A stretch of DNA of 60,000 nucleotides from Symsagittifera roscoffensis (GCF_963678635.1 NC_087062.1:39821330-39881329), one strand, 5' to 3'; shown: positions 34,174 through 47,560, numbered from the stretch's first letter. Numbers and translations: made by a program. The notes: a model not told the origin generated them from the sequence alone.

Positions 34174-34589
34174 CGAACCCTTCAAAGTCAGTGTTTTGCA
34201 TAAAAGACCACTAAGTTCGTATCCGGAAGGGTCTGGGTATAAATATTTGCCAACTCGGAAGAGTCACAGTTTTGCCAACCCGGAAGGGTCCGAATCCGGA
34301 GCGGTCCCATTTTTGCCAATTGAAGGGTAAAATTTTGCCAAAACGGAGAGGTCCTATTTCGCCAATCAGGAGGGATCCTGTTTCTACAAATCCGGAAGAC
34401 TTCTATTTTTTCAATCGGAAAGGGTCATATTTTGCCAATCCGGAGGAGTCTCAATCCGGAAGGTTACCGTTCTTGCCAATCCGGAAGGGTCATTTTTAGC
34501 CATTCCGGAGGGGTCCCAACTCGGAGGGGTCCTGTTCTAGCCAATCCGGAAAGGTCATCTTTTTGCCAAGTCGGAATGCTGTGTCAATG
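34174..34589 (+). repeat. partial U unit
   Basis: Corresponds to the last ~400 bases of a U unit (from GACGAACCCTTCAAAG onward, with minisatellite). It is joined directly to gag copy 1. The breakpoint shares CTACATAGA / CTAGATAGA sequence with the uninterrupted gag copy 2, so the junction formed by template switching or recombination. Confidence 0.7.
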
Positions 34590-36985
34590 CACGTCAAGCT
34601 GTGTTTAGACGATAGCCAGTCGTATTGGTACCTAGCTTTTTTTTCTGTCTGTATGTAATGCCGAGCAGTTGTTCCAATATGCAAGTTGCGGAAAAGACGT
34701 AAGTGATGATGGTTGACATGGCCTTTTTGCCTCGTAAGCGCAGGGAGATGCTCTAGGAATTCAAAATTTTTTCCCTCATTAATCAGATAATCTTCCACTC
34801 TTAGATCAACTACACCTATACAGGACCAATTAGAGGCGACCAGACGGTTTGAACCTCGTTTCATGGGCTGTTTTGGGATTCCCTACTTAGTTTTTTAACC
34901 TAGTTAAGACCTAAACTTAGCGTATCCTGAAGGATGGGGGGATCAGCCGTCACGTCGTTTCCTGAGCGGTATATGACCAAAAATTTTTAACGATATACAA
35001 AAAACTAAACAAAAAATAGTTTAGTACCTGAGAAAAACCCAAAAATTATACAAAATAACCAAAAAAAAACAAGAAGGGTGAAATATATAAAATTAGTAAG
35101 AAATCCCAGACGAGAAGTGATCCGACCCTCCCGTTTGTTGTTGTCAGATAGGTTATTGTTATAGGCATTTATATCGAAGGCATTTATACCGTTACGATCA
35201 ACCTGTAACCTTTTTCTTGTGCCTGCACTGTAGGGTTACTTGATTATTTAGGCACGTTAATGCTAATTTCAGCTCAATCCCGAAGGATCAAGTGATTGCA
35301 AGAGAAGACTGATCCGGCAAGCAGTGCAAGGAGCGGCAGAAGGGTCTCGAGGACAACAACAATCGACTGTTGGGTATCGTTAACAAAATTTGTTTCCTTT
35401 TTGGTACAGAAAATACGATATCAATCTGTGGGCGTGCTCGAAAGTGACTGCACTGTAGTGACCCTCCGACGAGTTGCGAGTTTCCGAGTTAAGCACCTTA
35501 AATCGTATTTTGAACGAACCCGGAGAGCTATGCTACTATTAGTACTACTACTACTCATACTATCTGCAATATTTTTCCTATTCCATTTTTCAACCGAATA
35601 TTTTGTAAGCGGAGCGGTTTTTAGGGAAAAAATAATAATATTTTGATCGCCCCATAAAACGATTTTGGAGACAACCATTTTTTTCGAAATAGAACAAGGC
35701 CAAAAATTAGTGATTTAATTCTCAATTAAACTATTATAACTAGAGTAACCGGTTAGATTTAGTGTGGACATTTTTAGAAATGATTCAGTACCGAAGTCCG
35801 ATTTTTCGTGATTTTTGGAAAAACGAAACGCCGCAAAATAAGAAAACTTTTTAAAACTTTTCAATTATTTAGATAAAACTTGTTGTTCGGACATCATACA
35901 CTAGTGAATCGACAAGCTGTAGAACCCGTTTGCAAAAATTTTCCTGGTCCCGGTGATATTGGACCTAGTCCCTGTGAAGTTTCTTTAAGTGGATTCATCA
36001 ATCTGGAGTGGTCCAGTTAGCATTCTTTTTGGAAACTTTTTTTCAGCTGAAATGTTTTTGATCGGGTTTTTGACATTGAACTAGAAAATTATAGGACTTC
36101 TGAGCTCGGATCGATAATCGTCAGGCCAATGGGACAAGAATAACATAAAAAGTTAGACAGAACCTAGACGTTTGAAAATTTATTGAAATCGGATAAAAAA
36201 TGTTTTGCTTTATAACTCGACACTCACCGATCCAGTTTTTTTAGTACCGTAAAATCCTATTTTCAGCAAATGAATTAATCAATTTTTGGAGGAACTCATT
36301 ATAGAAAAGTCTTGTTACTGCTTTTAGCAAAACCACAGGTTTTGAAGGTAGACCGTCTCATTTTATAGAAAAAACTTCTGGAAAGCCCTTATATCCCTAC
36401 CAATTGGTATCAACGGTTCAATAAGACACTTTTCCAATGTTCTCGACAATAAGGAAAGGCTGGAGTACCTTGAAATTGACAATCAAGTCGAAAATAGGCA
36501 TGTTTAAAGACCCGTCCACTCTAGGGAAATTGAAAAAAAAACCAGCTTTGCTTCAATCCGGAAGGATCCGAAGTCAGGACGAACCCTTCAAAGTTAGTCA
36601 GTGTTTTGCATAAAAGACCACTAAGTTCGTATTCGTAGATATTTGCCAACTCGGAAGGGTCACAGTTTTGCCAACCCGGAAGGGTCCGAATCCGGAGCGG
36701 TCCCATTTTTGCCAATCGAAGGGTAAAATTTTGCCAAAACGGAGAGGTCCTATTTCGCCAATTCGAAGGGATCCTGTTTCTACAAGTCCGGAAGACTCCT
36801 ACTTTTTCAATCGGAAAGGGTCATTTTTTGCCAATCCGGAGGGGTCCCAATCCGGAGGGTTACCGTTCTCGCCAATCCGGAAGGGTAATTTTTAGCCAGT
36901 CCGGAGGGGTCCCAACTCGGAGGGGTCCTGTTCTAGCTAATCCGGAAAGGTCATTTTTTTGCCAAGTCGGAATGCTGTGTCAATG
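34590..36985 (+). repeat. U repeat, unit 3
   Basis: A 2396-base copy with the same order of landmarks as unit 1. It starts with the final ~87 bases of LTR A although no LTR precedes it. It is nearly identical to unit 4 and slightly more different from units 1 and 2. Confidence 0.8.
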
Positions 36986-39366
36986 CACGTCAAGCTGTGT
37001 TTAGACGATAGCCAGTCGTATTGGTACCTAGCTTTTTTTTCTGTCTGTATGTAATGCCGAGCAGTTGTTACAATATGCAAGTTGCGGAAAATACGTAAGT
37101 GATGATGGTTGACATGGCCTTTTTGCCTCGTAAGCGCAGGGAGATGCTCTAGGAATTCAAAATTTTTTCCCTCATTAATCAGACAATCTTCCACTCTTAG
37201 ATCAACTACACCTATACAGGACCAATTAGAGGCGACCAGACGGTTTGAATCTCGTTTCATGGGCTGTTTTGGGATTCCCTAACTTAGTTTTTAACCTAGT
37301 TAAGACCTAAACTTAACGTATCGTGAACGATGGGGGGATGGCCGTCACGTCGTTTACTGAGCGGTATATGACCAAAAACTTTTAAAGATATACAAAAAAC
37401 CCAACAAAAAATATTTTAGTACCTGAGAAAAACCCAAAAATTATACAAAATAACCGAAAAAAAAACCAAGAAGGGTGAAATATATAAAGTCAGTAAGAAA
37501 CCCCAGATGAGATGTGATCCGAACCTCCCGTTTGTTGTTGTCAGATAGGTTATTGTTATAGGCATTTATATCGAAGGCGTTTATACCGTTACGATCAACC
37601 TGTAGCCTTTTTCTTGTGCCTGTACTGTAGGGTTACTTGATTATTTAGGCACGTTAATGCTAATTTCAGCTCAATCCCGAAGGATCAAGTGATTGCAAGA
37701 GAAGACTGATCCGGCAAGCAGTGCAAGGAGCGGCAGAAAGGGTCTCGAGGACAACAACAATCGACTGTTGGGTATCGTTAACAAAATTTGTTTCCTTTTT
37801 GGTACAGAAACTACTATATCAATCTGTGGGCGTGCTCGAAAGTGACTGCACTGTAGTTACCCTCCAACGAGTTGCGAGTTTCCCGAGTTAAGCAACTTAA
37901 ATCGTATTTTGAACGGACCTGGAGAGCTATGCTACTATTAGTAGTACTATTACTCATACTATCTGTAATATTTTTCCTATCCCAATTTTCAACCGAATAG
38001 ACTGTAAGCGGAGCGGTTTTTAGGGTAAAAATAATAATTTTTTGATCCCCCATAAAACGATTTTGGAGACAACCATTTTGTTCGAAATAGAACAAGGCCA
38101 TGTACATCTCACTTAAACTATTATAACTAGAGTAACCGGTTAGATTTAGTGTGGACATTTTTAAAAATGATTCAGGACCGAAGTCCGATTTTTCGTGATT
38201 TTTGGAAAAACGAAACCCCGCAAAATAAGAAAACTTTTTAAAACTTTTCAATTAATTAGATAAAACTTGTCGTTCGGACATCATACACTAGTGAATCGAC
38301 AGGCTGTAGAACCCGTTTGCAAAAACTTTCCTTGTCCCGGTGATACTGGACCTAGTCCCGGTGACGTTTCTTTAAGTGGATTCATCAATCTGGAGTGGTC
38401 CAGTTAGCATTCTTTTTGGAAACTTTTTTTCAGCTGAAACGTTTTTGATCGGGTTTTTGACATTGAAATAGAAGAGTATAGGACTTCTGAGCTCGGATCG
38501 ATAATTGTCAGGCCAATGGGACAAGAATAATATAAAAAGTTAGACAGACGTTTGAAAATTTATTGAAATCGGATAAAAAATGTTTTGCTTTATAACTCGA
38601 CACTCACCGATCCAGTTTTTTTAATACCGTAAAATCCGATTTTCAGCAAATGAATGAATCAATTTTTGGAGGAACTCATTATAGAAAAGTCTTGTTACTA
38701 CTTTTAGCAAAACCACAGGTTTTGAAGGTAGACCTTCTCATTTTATAGAAAAAATTTCTGGAAAGCCCTTATATCCCTACCAATTGGTATCAACGGTTCA
38801 ATAAGACACTTTTCCAATGTTCTCGACAATAAGGAAAGACTAGGGTACCTTTAAATTGACAATCAAGTCGAAAATAGGCTTGTTAAAAGACCCGTCCACT
38901 CTAGGGAAATTGAAAAAAAAACCAGCTTTGCTTCAATCCGGAAGGATCCGAGGTCAGGACGAACCCTTCAAAGTTAGTCAGTGTTTTACATAAAAGACCA
39001 CTAAGTTCGTATCCGGAAGGGTCTGGGTATAGATATTTGCCAACTCGGAAGGGTCACAGTTTTGCCAACCCGGAAGGGTCCGAATCCGGAGCGGTCCCAT
39101 TTTTGCCAATCGAAGGGTAAAAATTTGCCAAAACGGAGAGGTCCTATTTCGCCAATCCAAAGGGATCCTGTTTCTACAAGTCCGGAAGACTCCTACTTTT
39201 TCAATCGGAAAGGGTCAAATTTTGCCAATCCGGAGGGGTCCCAATCCGGAGGGTTACCGTTCTTGCCAATCCGGAAGGGTCATTTTTAGCCAGTCCGGAG
39301 GGGTCCCAACTCGGAGGGGTCCTGTTCTAGCCAATCCAGAAGGGTCATATTTTTGCCAAGTCGGAA
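36986..39366 (+). repeat. U repeat, unit 4
   Basis: Adjacent to unit 3. It ends in the longer form of the minisatellite and runs into the same leader as unit 2, so the pair U3-U4 plus gag mirrors U1-U2 plus gag. Near 38100 it lacks about 20 bases found in the other units. Confidence 0.8.
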
Positions 39367-40500
39367 TGTTCCCTGAACGCCAATTCTGAGGGTTCCTATT
39401 TTCTGCCAATCCGTAGAAGTCCTTTTTTTGCCAATCCGGAAGAGTCATATTTCGCCAATCCGGAGTGGTCCATTTTCGGAGGGGTCTTGTTTTCGGCAGT
39501 ACGGAAGGGTCATTTTTTTGCCAATTTGGAGTGGTCCCTGAACGCCGTCGATCCGGAGGGGATATAGATCCTGGGGGGCAAATTCAGGGATCCTAATTCG
39601 TACGTATACGAAAGCAAGACATTTTAGTGGATACATATTAGGGTATTAGAACAAATATGCAGACCAAGCAGGACAGAAAACCACTGGTGACTTGCCTTTA
39701 ATTAAAAAACAAGTAAGGATAACTAAAAGACTACTCTAAGTCTAAGCCCGGATATTCGCGACTCTAGATCTAGTCGAAAACAGAACGCGACTTTGAAACA
39801 AATTGGATTATAAACCGAAACTGACTTTTTTTGAAAAAGTGTTTGCCTTAGAGTTTTAGTAGGTCTAGCTCGGGCAATCCGAAGGCAGATAGATAAAAAC
39901 AAAACTCGGTTGATGCAATAGACGCCCAATTGAGAAAGAGATGATGCCTTCAAGTTTTGTCTGTTTGGTCCGGCACTAAACAATTAAAGCTCTTTGTTTC
40001 TACCAGTGCGGATTTTACATTGCGACAGACCGATTGCAACACGAATACTTTTTTTCGATTCTTTCCTCTTCAATCTCAATAAAAAAAACTTTTATTTTTT
40101 TTATAATGATTGCTCTCGATTGGATAGTGAGTTCACTATCTTTGAAATATCTTGATAACATCAGACTGTGCTAGCATTTTATCAAATAATCATTAATTCA
40201 CAGCTGTGTTTAAATTGGAGATGCGCTGTACTGTGATAACTTAATCAGATTCGTGGTCAGTTGTTAGTTATAGCTTTAGGGCAATATCGTATTGTGTTAT
40301 TATTATCTGTTGTTAGACGTTAAATACGATAGCAAGCAAATCAAGTGAAGGAGCAACAATTAGTATTATGTTAGGATGAGTCTAGACAAGACTAGGATAA
40401 ATAGTCTGGGTGATAGCTTTTGGAAATTTATACCAAAAGAAACAAAGTTCTTGGAAATTTATAACGAAAACAAAACTATACCGAAGAAACAGAAGAAACA
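39367..40500 (+). other. leader between U4 and gag copy 2
   Basis: Duplicate of 31510-32611, including the terminal minisatellite to about 39560 and the TTCGTACGTATACGAA palindrome. Non-coding. Confidence 0.6.
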
Positions 40501-42100
40501 ATGAATGACCCTTTTGTGGAAAGAATCAGGAAGGCTCGGAACAAGAAGAGGAAGAAAAATATCAGGCGGAATGATTGAAACAGGATGTCAAAAGTAATAC
40601 AAACGACAAGATTGAAAGTAGAGATATATTGTAGCCCTGCTCATGACGAGAATCCGGCGGAACGTGAAACCGAAGGAAATTGGACCAGGCGATTAACGAG
40701 TGAATGTACTCCCATGGAGCAGGGACAGGAATTCGCTACTTCGACCGGGACTCTTGAACGAGAAGAAATGTCGTAACTGTCCATACCAATGCAAGGGGTG
40801 TCAGAGAAGGCAGCAACGTCTTCCTCGTTCACGAAACGAGTCAAGAACACTCTAGGAAAATTCTTTCTATTTACCATGAGAACAGGAACTGGCGATGAAG
40901 TCGATGAAGAAGATGACGATAATGAAAAAATTGATGACTTTGAGTTTCAATTGAGCTTCAGCAGTTCAATTCAGGACGACGTGGCACCCGTAAACATGGA
41001 GACTGACTATTCTGATTTGTTTGATGCGATCAGAACTAAAAACACGGCTACGAATGGAATACCAAATTATCGTGAGCTCACGACAACGGCCAATTCAGAT
41101 ATGCAAACAGAAGCGACTAGGGTCACATAATCAGGGACCACACTGAGGGAACTAGAGGCGGAGTTTGAAGGTACTTCGAGACAGAGAGGAACAACACAAA
41201 GAAGGTGACGCCATCACTATTGACGCCGTTGGTGGATGATGGAGCATCAATAGAAGAGGTCCTGACAAGGATCATGGATAGGATGGGTGAGCAACGGTAT
41301 CAGATTTCAATTAGAACGAATGAATTAGAGAGAACTGCACACGTAGAGAGAGAAAGTTTGCGAGAGGAAATACATCGCAAAAAACAGGAGGTCAGTCAAA
41401 GCGAGAAACGCCTAAAGGAAAGAACAGATGATCACGAGGCCGAACGAAGGGTGCAACGGTTAAGAGAGGACATGGAGCAACTTCGGAATCACCAAGAGCA
41501 GACTCTTGCGACTTCCAATACCAGGATAGATGCAATGATGGAAAAGGCCATAATGGTTAGATTAGATGGTCTCATGGGAAACAGGAGTGGATCGAGAAAC
41601 ATGGTAGCACACTAGAGGGAGGCCAGCAAAGAGCCGAGAGTGAACTTCAATGAGCACTCAATGAGCTGAAAGACGTTTGGGCCTACGAGACGAAGGTGTA
41701 ACTCATCGAAAAACGCAACTGGGAGTCAACGGCCCACGAACACCACGAAGATTAGATAAGGATCTACTGGCAGTAGGCCAGTCTCGAACGAAAGCCCCAC
41801 GCTAGACACCCATGCGAGTGGAGGAGAAGATTCCTTAAGTTGGAATCACTCGAACCAAGGAAGAACTCAGCCCGGCGATTCTGACAGGAGGGATGTTCCA
41901 GAGCCTCAAAGGATGGATACCAACGATCAGACGGGATTTTCTCGGGACGCTACAGTGATGGCGACAAGGTTCAAAGCTCTGACAGATCCCTGGAGACCAG
42001 ATTTTCCAGGATCAATGAACGCAGCAAAAAGTGTAAGAGGGTGTTATAAAAACTAAATGTTACAAGGATGAATTCGACGGTTGTATAGAAACCTAGATAG
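40501..42100 (+). pseudogene. gag-like gene, copy 2, broken
   Basis: Near-identical to copy 1 but with different lesions. From ATG 40501 the frame meets TGA within about 26 codons and stays in phase with ATG 40585. It shares the TAA at 40774-40776 with copy 1, is then open 40789-41130 (acidic segment plus a 23-residue stretch absent from copy 1), has TAA where copy 1 has AAA, lacks about 30 bases near 41190, and is open again 41205-41615 over the coiled-coil region. Unlike copy 1 it runs on without a break into pol, so it is the gag of the pol-bearing element. Confidence 0.55.
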
Positions 42101-43740
42101 AAGTCAAGAAGCTGCATTTCAAAGATGAAGACTTGACAAAAAGACCGGAAAGCAGTACGCTCACCAGCAGCTTGGATGTGACAGCACTGAATTGTGTGAT
42201 AGAGAAAAATAAAATCAGCAGGATACTACCGAGAAAGTTTTGGGATACATTTGAACCATTTTAGATCAGGTGTGCAAGATAACGAAGGCAACGTGAAGAT
42301 CAAACCATAGAAAAGTTCTAAGATGATTTGGAAACCGAGAAGAGAAGGCAACTTGAGGTTCTAAGATGACCTGGAAATGCTGAGAAGGCGTAGTCAACCG
42401 GACCAGTCAAACAGCAAGATGAGTTGGCAGTAGCTTCAAAATGCATTGCTGGCGTGCAGAACGATGAACTCAAAACAATGTTAGCGAGGCCCTCTACACC
42501 TCTTTCAACCAATGCACCAACGCCTGAAGAGCTGTGACTGAAAGCCAAGGAAAACCTGTTGCTGAAGCCTCCGATGAGATCAAGCTGTTACAAGAACAAT
42601 TTTGGCAATTTTAATAATGGATCTGCAAACTAAGGTAGCATCTGGTGCAAGCACAAGCCCAGGGATCACATGGACAAGGCGCTGTTGTGCAAACTTCAGC
42701 TCCACAGACAATCATGTATCAACATTTCCAACCTATAAACGAGGCATGAAAGCAATTTGTTTTAGCCTTGAAGACAACGACGCGCCAGACGTCTATCATG
42801 AAGATTTTATGAGAAGAGTGATTGCAAAAATTGACCCAGATGTTTCTTTGCAACCTGGAGCGTCATTTTAAATCGATTGTCTAAAATCTTGGCATGCCGT
42901 GGCGAACATCAACCATACAAGGCATGAAGAGGCTCTGTCAGGCGTTGAGGCCAGCAATGGACGTCTAAGAGCGAAGCGGAAGCTCGGAGGAAAGACAAAC
43001 TGGACCTGAACGGAACCTCAGATTTCGGCTGCGGATTTTAAATTTGACTATTAGACGAGCTGAACGGAACCTCAGATTTCGGCTGCGGATTTTAAATTTG
43101 ACTATTAGGCACCGGCAAGAGATGCCCAGAACAGAGATCAACAGGAGTTGGCAACTCGAGAATCTGAATAAAAAGGTCAAGCTCGAGCTAGAAAAGGAGG
43201 GAACTCAGGATCAACTCAACGCCTTTGAAGCATTCATAGTGGAAGAAACGAAGGCACCGACCAGTTCGAGCATGAAGTTTATTATGATATCTGAGCAGAC
43301 ATTTGGGTTGATGCCTCAAGACAGCAAGATATAGTCGATCATCTTGGTGGCTGGGCATCAGCTCATTGGGAATCTGAGGGAACCTTAGAAGTTTACCATG
43401 ATGCACCTGGAAATTTGTGAAGATTATCTGAGACAAGCCGAGCCACGCACTATATCGAGGGCTACGCGAGGCTTGTTAACGCCAGGTGGCACTCGAACCA
43501 TGAGACTCCATGGGCGTTACGTGGAAGTCTACGGACCATATCAAGTGATGCTCAACGTGGACAGGATTAGTTATTATACAAAGACCTACATCACGACAGA
43601 CAATCACCAAATAGGACAGCTATTTTTGGGTTAAGAAAAAATCGAGGTCCGCAGTATTAGTCATGACGCCACAATGGAACAAAATGCGGTACTTATTGAA
43701 TAAGAAGCTGATGTTGCTGCACATCTTGTAGACAAGGACG
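42101..43740 (+). pseudogene. gag-pol linker region, heavily degraded
   Basis: Base composition resembles coding sequence and short open stretches occur (42602-42871, 43044-43334, 43398-43634), but frames change often. Two short tandem duplications are visible: period 43 at 42315-42400 and period 54 at 43006-43109. No domain is identified. Position suggests the C-terminal part of gag and the start of pol. Confidence 0.4.
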
Positions 43741-44147
43741 GGAAGAAGATAAGAGTCACATGACTCCTAGACACAGGAGCGGTAGTCAGTTTTATGCTGA
43801 TAAAGACATGGTAAGGATGAGTTTCACCAAGGAGGTTCTAATACCCACGAACTTAAGACTAGCTGCCAATCGCAGAGTCATTTACGTTGCAGGGAGAACT
43901 CCGATAACAGTCCTCCAGATGGGAGGACGAAACCTCTGGACGAGTTTCCTTTGTGGTGGAGAACTTGGATGATTCGGATCAATTCAACCCGTGGCTTGAC
44001 TTTGTCAGGAACTTTGACGCGACGGTTGACCTTATTAGTGGACTGATAAGGATAACGAAACCAATCAGGAAGTATGTTAAACGACCAGTAAATAAGAAAA
44101 AACTGATGAGAATAAAATATCATTTTTCTCAGACAGAAAGGTAAAAG
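43741..44147 (+). pseudogene. Ty3/gypsy-type aspartic protease remnant
   Basis: LLDTGA, the catalytic motif of retroviral-type aspartic proteases, is encoded at 43764-43781, immediately after an in-frame TGA (43761-43763). After a decayed middle, a frame at 43953-44144 has a pattern FV.NFDATVDLISGLIRI that fits the C-terminal strand region of gypsy proteases. The two parts are in different frames. It cannot make an active enzyme. Confidence 0.6.
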
Positions 44148-44689
44148 TACCACCCAGGCAGGCTGTGGTAGGGAAATTTAGTATAAGAAATTTAAACCCA
44201 TTGAGTGATAGCAAGCAGGTTTGCCTGATAAAGGACTATGAAGAAACGCCGACCCGAAGAAATATCAATTGTAGGACTGTCCAATTCACGCGAAAAAAAT
44301 ATCTGGTTTCAAAAGAATTAATGAAATAAAACGTTTTATTAAAATCTTTTCAATGAGATCTGAAACAGATGAAGGCTTAGCGAGAACCTCAAATTTTCCG
44401 TAACGCCCTTCGTCATATAAATGAGAGTCTAACAAGCCGGTTCTACCGGAGATAGAGCATTTAAGAAGTAAGTTAGGGGGGATTTTGAGATGCTAAAGGC
44501 AGTTTTAAATCGAAATGCAGACAGTTTTCAAAATATAAAGCGGATATTGGTTGTTGTCATTTGAGCACAAAATTGAATTAGAAAATGCCGTTCCCCATAG
44601 GGAAGGAGCGAGGCGCATGACACCGCATAATTCAGAAGCGTGCCGAGCCAAAAAATAAATCGAATACGACATGATAGAATCCCCGATAT

Positions 44690-45180
44690 CACCTTGTGCG
44701 TGTGGTGTTCGTTATAGCCAAGTAGAAAGGAGGACTACTGAGATTCAGTTTCGACTTTCGTGACCTAAATGCGGAGACCAAAATGGACGCATACCACATA
44801 CCACGCATAGACAGGAGCCTCTCGAATTTTGGAAATGCCAAACTTTCACCATAGACAGGAGCCTCTCGAATTTTGGAGATGCCATTGGAGCTGGATTCTG
44901 CCTTCTGGCAGGCTCCCTTGATATAACAAGATGGAGAGAAGGCCGGATTTGCGCGTGAGTTAGATTTGTACAAGTGGCAGAGGATTCCCTTTCGCTTGTG
45001 CAATGCGACGGCGACCTTTCAAAAACTAATCGCTCATGCCTTGACTAGCATAACAAAAAAGTTTAGGAACCTTGTGGTGTGCTATGCAGACGATGTAGTG
45101 ATAGCGACACCCACCTTGACAGACCACATTCGTAAAGACAGACTCTTTAAATTACCTGGGAAGTATTGTGGATAAGCCTG
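44690..45180 (+). pseudogene. Ty3/gypsy reverse transcriptase remnant
   Basis: Recognisable RT blocks in order: DFRDLNAETKMDAYHIPRID (about 44755), a LELDSAFWQAP block (about 44889), FRLCNATATFQKLI (about 44992), and YADD (45083-45094) within VCYADDVVIAT, with both catalytic Asp residues. A 44-base tandem duplication (44811 and 44855) splits the domain between blocks, and stops interrupt it. RNase H should follow, but 45200-46270 is too decayed to confirm it. Confidence 0.75.
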
Positions 45181-46277
45181 GCGTGATGCCAGATCGGGAT
45201 GCGGTGGAGGCCGTGTTAACATGGAAAGCCCCAGAACAGTCACGCAGCTGACACGAGCTTCCTTGATTTCGCGAATTATTATTGAGAATTCAAAATGGGC
45301 TACGCAGACAAAGTCTACCCGATGCAGCAGCTGATGCGCAACAAAAGAAGGAAAACCGAATGGATTGAACGAGCTCAGAAAGCCTTCGAAAATATAAAGC
45401 TACATCGTCGTTGGATAGTTAGAATGGATGGTTTTCCTTGATAATCAAACACAGGATGCGTGACAAGCACCGGAATGCTGAGTCTCAGCAAAAACACTCA
45501 ATTTTATGATCAATTTGAACAGAAGCAGGCCAATCAGGCGGAGATCTAAGAAGGATTCTCGTTTTTAGACGAGCACACGTTTGAGGCACTTCCCTTGATG
45601 AGATAGTGGGATAAATCAGGAAACGTGAATTACCGGTTCAAAAAGCGGCGGAGATTAGGATTTTATCCAAGAAGGACCGGTGCCCTTGGACCTGCTGCCA
45701 CATTCAAACCTGGTTCAGCAGAAGCTGTCTCGCATGAACATAAACATTTTTTCAATGCTAGAAAAAATGGGGCAGGTCAGAACGGAGTTGATGCGGATGC
45801 TGAGTGGATTATTTGACCATCAAGAGGTCAGCATAATGAAAATGAAAAGAATTGTAGGAGAGTAGTTCAGCAACTAGTCTCCTCAACCCTCAGAGCTTTT
45901 TAGCGAGAAAATCGTACAAGACGAAGGATCAAGAGATCAGAACTCAATCAAAGACAATCAATTTCGAGATGCCTGATCAAAGACCGGTTGAGGTTGAGTC
46001 GAAATGCTCGGAGCAAGAAAGTTTTGCCCGGGGAGTCGGTACTGAGGAAAGCGGATACGCAGATGGACAGCGACAGGTAGACAAAGTTTTTTCCGGGGAG
46101 TTAAGATGAACGAGTAGAGCATGCGCATCAGAATCTGCAATGGAGAGTTGCTCCATGGTAGACTCATCTGTCGAGAAAGTCTCGAGGAAATTGGAAAGCT
46201 GATACGTACTCAGACAGAAACTCGAACACGGGATCCGAGGTATCGGAATTGGTGATCCACAAACTGTTGTTGGAGAC
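45181..46277 (+). pseudogene. degraded pol (RNase H region expected)
   Basis: Coding-like composition with short frames (45625-45816) but no conserved motif that I can support. It lies between RT and integrase, where RNase H and its linker belong in Ty3/gypsy pol. Confidence 0.35.
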
Positions 46278-47560
46278 TTGGACAGGGAGGTGCATCAGGA
46301 CACTGATAGTTTTAGGAACCTGTTCTCTAGTGAGAGAGTCTCTGATAAAGCGGAAGATCGCCTGGAGATGAAAGCAGGGGCGAAACGTTCATTGAGCCTA
46401 TTACCGCAGAAGGAAGCAGTCAAGATTGACCTAGAAACGTTCAAACAGGAGACAAAGCCATTGGCAAAAATTTGGTGTGTTAAAATGGAAGATGACGCAA
46501 ATCAGCCGGATGAGCTGAATAGTCAATTCAGGGTCATGAAAACATGCTTGAAAGCGAGGTACAGACCCTCAGACTTACTAAGAGCGCAGAGAAATGACCG
46601 TATGAGAAATAGCTTGAAAATATGGATCGAAAACGGGGCACAAGACAAAGGGTATCTGGAGGAAGATAGTTACTGTTTTTATGGGCAGTGCTATATGCAG
46701 AAAGAGGGACGGCTATATCTCAACAAGCATGGGATCGTTGCCTGCAAAAAAAGAGAAAAGGACAAAGCTCTGTACAAAAATAACGCGATAGTGTTGCCGC
46801 AACTCTATCAAACGGAACTATTATTCAGGTCACATGTTCAGATGGGTCATCAAGGGGTTGATAAGGTATAGCAAATTGAAAAACCATTTCATCAATCGAG
46901 TCGTCCGAGTTTAGTGAAGTGGTGCAAATTGATCTTCAGATGATATTTATGACAGAAAGTTGTTACAATCAGGTCTTAGTGATAGTCGACAACTTCATCA
47001 AGTACACAGAGGCTGTGCCCAGCATAACTGCCTCAGACGAAGAGGCTTCGGATCAGCTGATCTATACTTGGATAGCTAGACATGGATGCCCGACGAGATT
47101 CCAATCTGATAATGGAACCGCTTATGTAGGTGAGCTCTACGACGTATCAGCCCCAGACGAATAGCTTAGTGCAAGTAAAAAATCGGATTTTTCTATTTTG
47201 GAAATGCAATGTTCCCGATATATGAATGATTGGGATAGTTCTTCGCCACAAATAACGAGAGCCTTCAACAGTACGCAGCATTCTACTACAGGAATTAGGC
47301 CGCATATGATGCTGACAGGGCATGAAAAGGCTCTCTCTTTGACATTTATCACCCTGAATATGAAGGCAGGAAGACGTGGCCGCAAATCGATGTAAGAGAC
47401 GTGGTAAAACTTCAGCAGGAGCTCACTGATTTGTGTAGATGCAACACGCAGCAAGATCAGTGGACGCAGAGGAAAAAGTTCGACAAGAAAGCACCAGGTG
47501 CAAAGGCTTACTCAGTAGGAGGCTAGGTGTGGCTTTTTCAGAACGTGCTCCCACCGAAAA
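46278..47560 (+). pseudogene. integrase remnant (zinc-binding and catalytic domains)
   Basis: The 197-codon frame 46278-46871 ends with LFRSHVQMGHQGVDKV, matching the His part of the HHCC zinc-binding domain; the Cys pair is lost. The frame 46919-47164 carries the rve catalytic core: first Asp in VQIDLQ (46931), VLVIVDNFIKYTEAVP, and second Asp in SDNGT (47108), 59 residues apart as usual. A TAG then removes the region with the catalytic Glu. Further fragments (47400-47560, VWLFQNVLPPK) match an integrase C-terminal region. Confidence 0.75.
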
